Assembly (NCBI GenBank): GCA_035279905.1
Contig: DATEGZ010000204.1
Coordinates: 1-19,867 of the forward strand
DNA: 19,867 nucleotides
Reading direction: 5' to 3'
Source: DATEGZ01 sp035279905
GTDB taxonomy: Bacteria; Acidobacteriota; Vicinamibacteria; Vicinamibacterales; SCN-69-37
Shown here: positions 15,741-19,867 of the stretch, piece by piece
Layout: every line of letters starts with the position of its first letter
Position numbering within the stretch: position 1 is the first letter of the stretch
The notes under the pieces: generated by a model
What the model was told of the DNA's origin: nothing
The model's input: the letters and a program-made list of their open reading frames with translations, nothing else
Databases searched by the model: none
Made by a program: the position numbers and the translations under genes

Positions 15741-16858
15741 GCACGCGCGTGCCGTTCATGGCGCTCACGCCCGGTCCCGACGACGCGGCCGTGCGCGAGG
15801 GCATTCACCGGGTGATCGATCGCGGCTGGTTCATCCTCGGCCCCGAGCTCGAGGCGTTCGAGCGCGAGTTCGCCGCGGCGTGCGGCACCACGCACGCCGT
15901 GGGGGTCGGCAACGGCACCGACGCGCTCGCGCTCGTCCTGCGCGCGCTCGGGATTGGCGAGGGCGACGAAGTGATCACGTCGCCGTTGTCCGCGGCGTTC
16001 TCCGGGCTCGCGATTGCGATGGCTGGCGCGACGCCCGTGTTCGCGGATATCGATCCCGCGCGGCTGACGCTGGATCCGCGCGCGACCGAGGCGGCGATCA
16101 CCTCGCGCACGGCCGCGATCATGCCGGTGCACATCTACGGGCAGCCGGCGGACATGCCGGCGTTTCAAGCCATCGCGTCGAAGCGCGGGCTGGCGATCGT
16201 CGAGGACGCGTGTCAGGCGCACGGCGCGACCTGCGAGGGACGGCCGGTCGGCACGTTCGGCGCCGCGGGCGCGTACAGCTTTTATCCGACGAAGAATCTC
16301 GGCGCGCTCGGCGACGCCGGCGCCGTCGCGACCAACGACGCGGCGCTGGCCGAGCGGCTGAAGCGCGTGCGCAACGGCGGACAAACCGATCGGTACCATC
16401 ACCCGGAGTTCGGCGTGAACAGCCGGCTCGACGAGGTGCAGGCGGCCGTCCTGCGCGCGCGCCTGCCGCTGCTCGCCGCCGGCAACGCTCGACGCCGCGC
16501 GATCGCCGCGCGCTATCGCGCTGCGCTGGCCCAGGGTTCCGTCGTCGTGCCGCCGGAGTGCGATCCGGGTCACGTGTATCACTTGTTTCCGGTCCTCGTG
16601 CGTGACCGTGACGCGTTTCAGGCGCACCTGACCGCGCAGGGCGTCGGCACGCTCGTGCACTACCCGATTCCGCTGCCGCGTCAGGCGGCGTTCGCGGGTT
16701 ATCCATCCGCCGCGTGCCCGATCGCCGATCGCGTCTGCGCTGAAGTGTGCTCGCTCCCGCTCCACCCGCGGCTGCCCGACGCCGACGCCGATGTCGTCGC
16801 CGCGGCCGTGCTGGCCTACCGCGGCGCGCACGGCTCGCTGGTGTCCGGCGTGCAATGA
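15737..16858 (+). CDS. DegT/DnrJ/EryC1-family PLP-dependent sugar aminotransferase
   Basis: The 373-residue protein is a fold-type I PLP enzyme that aminates keto groups on nucleotide sugars. It shows GPELEAFEREFAAACG (35-50), VGNGTDALALVLRALG (57-72), EDACQAHGA (156-164; D157 for the cofactor pyridine nitrogen), SFYPTKNLGALGDAG (181-195; K186 the Schiff-base lysine), VNSRLDEVQAAVLRARL (227-243) and HYPIPLPRQ (308-316). The product is most likely an amino-sugar nucleotide used by one of the neighbouring transferases. The coupled SDR gene may help make its keto-sugar substrate, which is inference. An AAGGAG ribosome binding site (15721-15726) sits 10 bases before the ATG, and the start overlaps the SDR stop as ATGA. 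Confidence 0.94.
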   Translation: MSTRVPFMALTPGPDDAAVREGIHRVIDRGWFILGPELEAFEREFAAACGTTHAVGVGNGTDALALVLRALGIGEGDEVITSPLSAAFSGLAIAMAGATPVFADIDPARLTLDPRATEAAITSRTAAIMPVHIYGQPADMPAFQAIASKRGLAIVEDACQAHGATCEGRPVGTFGAAGAYSFYPTKNLGALGDAGAVATNDAALAERLKRVRNGGQTDRYHHPEFGVNSRLDEVQAAVLRARLPLLAAGNARRRAIAARYRAALAQGSVVVPPECDPGHVYHLFPVLVRDRDAFQAHLTAQGVGTLVHYPIPLPRQAAFAGYPSAACPIADRVCAEVCSLPLHPRLPDADADVVAAAVLAYRGAHGSLVSGVQ

Positions 16859-19341
16859 TCCGTTTGGTTCTGGCAGCGCTGCTCGTGGCCTACGTGCCGG
16901 GCGCGCTGCTCTATCGACTGCCCGTCGCCAACCGCGCGCGCCGCGCGGCGCTCGACGCCGAAGAGCGCGTCTTCTGGCACATCGTCCTCAGCGCGGCGTG
17001 GTCGCTCGCGCTGGTTCTGGCGCTCGCGTCGGTTGGCGCGTACCGCTTCGAACGGCTGCTCGCCGTCAACGCGATCGTCTCCGGCGTGATCGTCCTCGCG
17101 GGCCCGCGTCGATTGCTCTATCGCGGCGAGGCCACATCCATCCGGTGGACGATCGCGCTGCCGCTGGTGCTGGTTGCCATCGGCCTCGTGCGGTTCTATC
17201 CGACGTCCGAGTACATCATCGGCGGCAAGGATCCCGGCACGTACATCAACGAAGGCATTCAGATCGCGCAGCGCGGATCGATCGTGATCCACGACCCGGT
17301 CGTCGAAGCGGTGCCGGCGGCGCTCGATCCGCTGTTCTTTCCGCCGTACCTCGGGCAGCCGTACGACAGCGTGCGATTCATGGGCTTCTTCGTCGAGCAC
17401 ACGGCGACCGGCGAGGTCACGGGCCAGCTGCCGCACGGGTTTCCCGCCTCGATCGCGATCGCCTATGGCCTCGACGGCCTCAGCGGCGCGCGGCTGGCGG
17501 TCTCGGCGTGGGCGATCCTCGGCCTCGTCGCGTTGTATGTCTTTGCTGCGCGGCTGGTCGGGCCGATCACCGCGTTTGCCGCGGCGGCGCTCCTCTCCGT
17601 CCACGTCGTCGAGCTGTGGTTCGCCCGGTACCCCAATTCGGAGATCCAGCTGCAGGCGCTCGTGTTCGCGACGCTGCTCGCCTTCACGCGCGCGCACCAG
17701 GACGATGACGCGTTTTTCGGGCCGGTGGCGGGCGTGCTGGCGACGCTCTTGATCTTCACGCGGCTGGACGGTCTGCTCGTTGCGGCCGGCCTCGCCGCCA
17801 CGATCGTGCTGGCGTGGATCGTGACGGGAACGCGGCCGCGCGCGAGTTTTCTGATCACGCTCGCGATCGGCGGCGGGCTTTCGCTCGCCTACCTGACGGG
17901 TCCGCTCGAGTCGTATCTGATCACGCCAATCAGATTCACGGATTCCGTCTCGCGCGGCCTCACCTGGGTCGCGGTGGGCGGCGGCATCGCGGGGCTTGTG
18001 GCGCTGGCAATGCTCAGGCGCCGGTTTGGCGATCGCGCCCGCCTCGTCGTGCCGATCGCGATCGCGACCGTGCTCGTCGGCGCGGCCGGCTACGCGTTGT
18101 TCCTGCGCGCCCCGGAAGGACGACTGACCGACTACGACGCGTACGCGCTGAGGACGTTCACGCAGTTCTTCCTGCTGCCGTCGGCGCTCGTGGCCGCGCT
18201 CGCGGGCTTTGCGCTCTTCGGATCGTCGTCGTTCTGGCGCACGCCGGCGTTCGGCATCGTGTTCGCCGCGTTCGCCCTGGTGTTCTTCTACAAGATCCGC
18301 GTCGTGCCGGAACACTTCTGGATGGAGCGGCGCGTGCTGCCGTTGATCCTGCCGGGCACGTTCGTCCTCGTGGCGTTCGCCGCGCTCGGCACCATCACCT
18401 CCAGGCTGCGTGGCTGGCGGCTGGCCCGGCCGATCGCCGGCCTCGTGTTCCTGCTCTGGCTCGGCCAGCAGTACGTCGCCGCCGCGGCGCCCATCGCGCA
18501 CCACGTCGAGTACGCCGGCATCATTCCGTACCTCGAGCAGCTCTCGACGAAACTGGGCGACCGTGACCTCGCGATCGTCGAGTCGCGCGACGCCGGCACC
18601 GACACGCACGTGTTCGCCGTGCCGCTGGCCTACATCTACGCGCGCAACGTGCTCGTCCTCGCCTCGCCGAAGCCCGACAAGCGGATGCTCGAGACGTTCA
18701 TCGAAGACGCGCTCACGAAATACCAGCGCGTGCTCTACATCGGCGGCGGCGGTACGGACTTGTTGTCGCGCCGCATCATCGCCACGCCGCTGGCGGACGG
18801 CCGCGTGCAGGTGCCGGAATACGCCAACACGCCCTGGACCACGTATCCGGAGGGGCCGCGCCGCAAGGATTTCGACTACAGCCTGTACCAAATCACGCTC
18901 GGCCACCGCGACGGCGCCGGGTTCTCGCTCGACATCGGCGATCGCGACGACCTCTACGTCGTGCGCTTCTACGCGAAGGAGCCGAGTGAAGGACGGACGG
19001 TTCGATGGACGGGACCGCTGTCCTACATCGCGATTCCGGGCCTCTCCGGCAGCGAGCGCGAGGTCGTGCTGACGATGCACGACGGCGGCCGGCCGGTGGC
19101 GGCGCCGCCGGCGAGAGTGACCGTGCGGTTCAACGGCACTATCATCGGAACGATCGACGTGCGACCGGGCTTCCAGGAGTACCGCCTCCCGCTTCCGGCC
19201 GATCTCGTCCGGCTGGCGGCGGCTGCAACCGATCCGGCACAGCTCACGCTCGAGTCCACCGTGTGGGTGCCGCGGGATTTCCTCGGCGGGACGGACGACC
19301 GCCGTCTCGGGGTCATGGTCGATCGCGTGGACGTGCACTGA
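16855..19341 (+). CDS. Large GT-C-like polytopic membrane protein with C-terminal soluble region
   Basis: An 828-residue protein. About the first 545 residues are a multi-helix membrane region; after two N-terminal helix groups a periplasmic loop carries IIGGKDPGTYINEG (121-134), with a D-x-G-x-Y pattern like the first-loop acidic motif of GT-C glycosyltransferases, and later loops contain GFPASIAIAYGL, ARYPNSEIQLQ and FTRLDGLLVA, also typical. The remaining roughly 280 residues look soluble: an alpha/beta part (about 575-665, with IVESRDAGTDTHVF and VLYIGGGGTDLL) and a strand-rich part (about 683-828) that resembles a beta-sandwich or jelly-roll. The likely role is to move a lipid-linked sugar onto an extracytoplasmic acceptor, but the exact family is not recognised. 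The ATG is coupled by ATGA to the aminotransferase gene; longer in-frame starts would lie inside that gene. Confidence 0.8.
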   Translation: MIRLVLAALLVAYVPGALLYRLPVANRARRAALDAEERVFWHIVLSAAWSLALVLALASVGAYRFERLLAVNAIVSGVIVLAGPRRLLYRGEATSIRWTIALPLVLVAIGLVRFYPTSEYIIGGKDPGTYINEGIQIAQRGSIVIHDPVVEAVPAALDPLFFPPYLGQPYDSVRFMGFFVEHTATGEVTGQLPHGFPASIAIAYGLDGLSGARLAVSAWAILGLVALYVFAARLVGPITAFAAAALLSVHVVELWFARYPNSEIQLQALVFATLLAFTRAHQDDDAFFGPVAGVLATLLIFTRLDGLLVAAGLAATIVLAWIVTGTRPRASFLITLAIGGGLSLAYLTGPLESYLITPIRFTDSVSRGLTWVAVGGGIAGLVALAMLRRRFGDRARLVVPIAIATVLVGAAGYALFLRAPEGRLTDYDAYALRTFTQFFLLPSALVAALAGFALFGSSSFWRTPAFGIVFAAFALVFFYKIRVVPEHFWMERRVLPLILPGTFVLVAFAALGTITSRLRGWRLARPIAGLVFLLWLGQQYVAAAAPIAHHVEYAGIIPYLEQLSTKLGDRDLAIVESRDAGTDTHVFAVPLAYIYARNVLVLASPKPDKRMLETFIEDALTKYQRVLYIGGGGTDLLSRRIIATPLADGRVQVPEYANTPWTTYPEGPRRKDFDYSLYQITLGHRDGAGFSLDIGDRDDLYVVRFYAKEPSEGRTVRWTGPLSYIAIPGLSGSEREVVLTMHDGGRPVAAPPARVTVRFNGTIIGTIDVRPGFQEYRLPLPADLVRLAAAATDPAQLTLESTVWVPRDFLGGTDDRRLGVMVDRVDVH

Positions 19342-19342
19342 C

Positions 19343-19867
19343 ATGCGCCGCCTGCAGATCTACGAACCTCGCGAGCGTGCCCTGGTGCGCGCCGCGGACG
19401 TCGCCCTCGCGCCCATCGGCTGGGTCTCGTCGCGCGGCGGCGCCCGTGGCGACGTGCGGCGCGTCCTGTTGCTGCGGCTCGAGCGCATCGGCGATCTCCT
19501 GATGGTGCTCGACGCGATCCGCGACGCGCGCGCGGCGTGGCCCACGGCCGAGATCGATCTGGCCGTCGGCAGCTGGAATGTGCCGCTCGCGCGGCTGATC
19601 CCGGAGGTCACGTCGATCGACGCCGTCGACGCGCCGTGGCTCGCGCGCGGCGCCGCGGCGTTGTCGTGGCCGGCCTTGATCGCGCACGCGCGAGGCTGGC
19701 GCCGGCGCCAGTACGATCTCGTCGTGAACTTCGAGCCCGACATCCGGAGCAACGTCCTCGCCTGGTTCTCGGGCGCGCCGCGACGCGTCGGGTACTGGTC
19801 CGCGGGCGGCGGCGCGCTGCTCACCGAGGCGCTCGAATACCAGCCGGGCACGCACGTGTCGGAAAAC
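19343..19867 (+). CDS. GT9 heptosyltransferase-like glycosyltransferase (3' end cut by window edge)
   Basis: The frame is open for 175 codons from the ATG at 19343 to the window end. RRVLLLRLERIGDLLM (39-54) followed by LDAIRDARAAWPTAEIDLAV is the N-terminal signature of GT9 ADP-heptose:LPS heptosyltransferases (WaaC/WaaF/WaaQ group), and YDLVVNFEPDIRSNVLAWFSG (124-144) with APRRVGY (145-151) fits the end of their first Rossmann domain. The family is about 340-400 residues, so half is missing. It is cytoplasmic and would add heptose or a related sugar to a lipopolysaccharide-core-like acceptor; other GT9 members use different sugars, so no gene symbol is given. About 38 residues precede the GT9 signature, more than usual. 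It begins one base after the GT-C stop. Confidence 0.86.
   Translation, partial: MRRLQIYEPRERALVRAADVALAPIGWVSSRGGARGDVRRVLLLRLERIGDLLMVLDAIRDARAAWPTAEIDLAVGSWNVPLARLIPEVTSIDAVDAPWLARGAAALSWPALIAHARGWRRRQYDLVVNFEPDIRSNVLAWFSGAPRRVGYWSAGGGALLTEALEYQPGTHVSEN

Noticed and set aside
14648..16858. 736-codon plus-strand frame that appears to fuse a sequence over the SDR gene to the aminotransferase
   Set aside because: Only the last 373 residues (the aminotransferase) have motifs. The upstream part is an off-frame reading of the SDR gene, and the ATG at 15737 has its own ribosome binding site.
16816..19344. 842-codon open frame on the minus strand, opposite the large GT-C gene
   Set aside because: The product is overwhelmingly Arg/Asp/Glu/His-rich with no domain motif, the usual mirror image of a GC-rich gene. 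The plus-strand frame has membrane helices and GT-C motifs.
1..19867. Defence system, prophage, CRISPR array or transposon
   Set aside because: No nuclease, integrase, transposase, phage structural gene, spaced palindromic repeats or terminal inverted repeats were seen; every gene fits cell wall, division, translation or glycan roles.

Overview
The window is a dense, GC-rich bacterial chromosomal segment (no RNA genes, insertion sequences or CRISPR seen). It holds 18 protein genes in two divergent blocks. The genes fit a Gram-negative bacterium with meso-diaminopimelate peptidoglycan: MurE carries a DNPR motif, and a GT9 heptosyltransferase-like enzyme is present. The very high GC, the division-cluster order, an FtsI with a C-terminal PASTA domain and a YchF-like paralogue make me think of Acidobacteriota (perhaps Vicinamibacteria). 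That placement is a recollection-based guess, not shown by the sequence.

Left block (bases 1-6640, minus strand): the start of a division and cell-wall (dcw) operon, in transcription order mraZ, rsmH, ftsL, ftsI, murE, murF (murF runs off the window at base 1). The genes are tightly packed; rsmH/ftsL, ftsI/murE and murE/murF share 4-base stop/start overlaps. Upstream of mraZ is a good sigma70-type promoter (TTGACA, 17-base spacer, TACCAT). It is followed by three TGGA(G/A) boxes at exact 10-base spacing, the arrangement expected of a MraZ autoregulatory operator. The last box also contains the mraZ ribosome binding site.

Middle (6737-7816, plus): a divergent YchF/Obg-family ATPase with an altered G3 region and a C-terminal TGS-like domain.

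Right block (7866 to the window end, plus): an eleven-gene, about 12 kb glycan-assembly operon. It encodes two GT4 glycosyltransferases, four GT2 enzymes (two with C-terminal membrane hairpins, one DPM1-like, one soluble variant), two multi-pass GT-C-type enzymes, an SDR sugar-nucleotide epimerase/dehydratase, a DegT/DnrJ/EryC1 sugar aminotransferase, and the start of a GT9 enzyme. Most junctions are ATGA overlaps or gaps of a few bases, so co-transcription is very likely. The pairing of polyprenyl-phosphate-sugar synthases (GT2) with GT-C enzymes suggests that some sugars are charged onto a lipid carrier in the cytoplasm and transferred outside the membrane. The GT4 and GT9 enzymes would use nucleotide sugars in the cytoplasm. 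No flippase, polymerase or initiating phosphoglycosyltransferase lies inside the window, so whether the product is lipopolysaccharide, another surface polysaccharide or a glycoprotein glycan cannot be decided here.

Points of most interest: the MraZ operator/RBS overlap, a repeated extended -10-like word before ychF and the glycan operon, the SDR enzyme with Asn in place of the catalytic Tyr, the unusual YchF-like ATPase, and the 828-residue GT-C-like protein with a large C-terminal soluble region. No clearly new biological system was identified.
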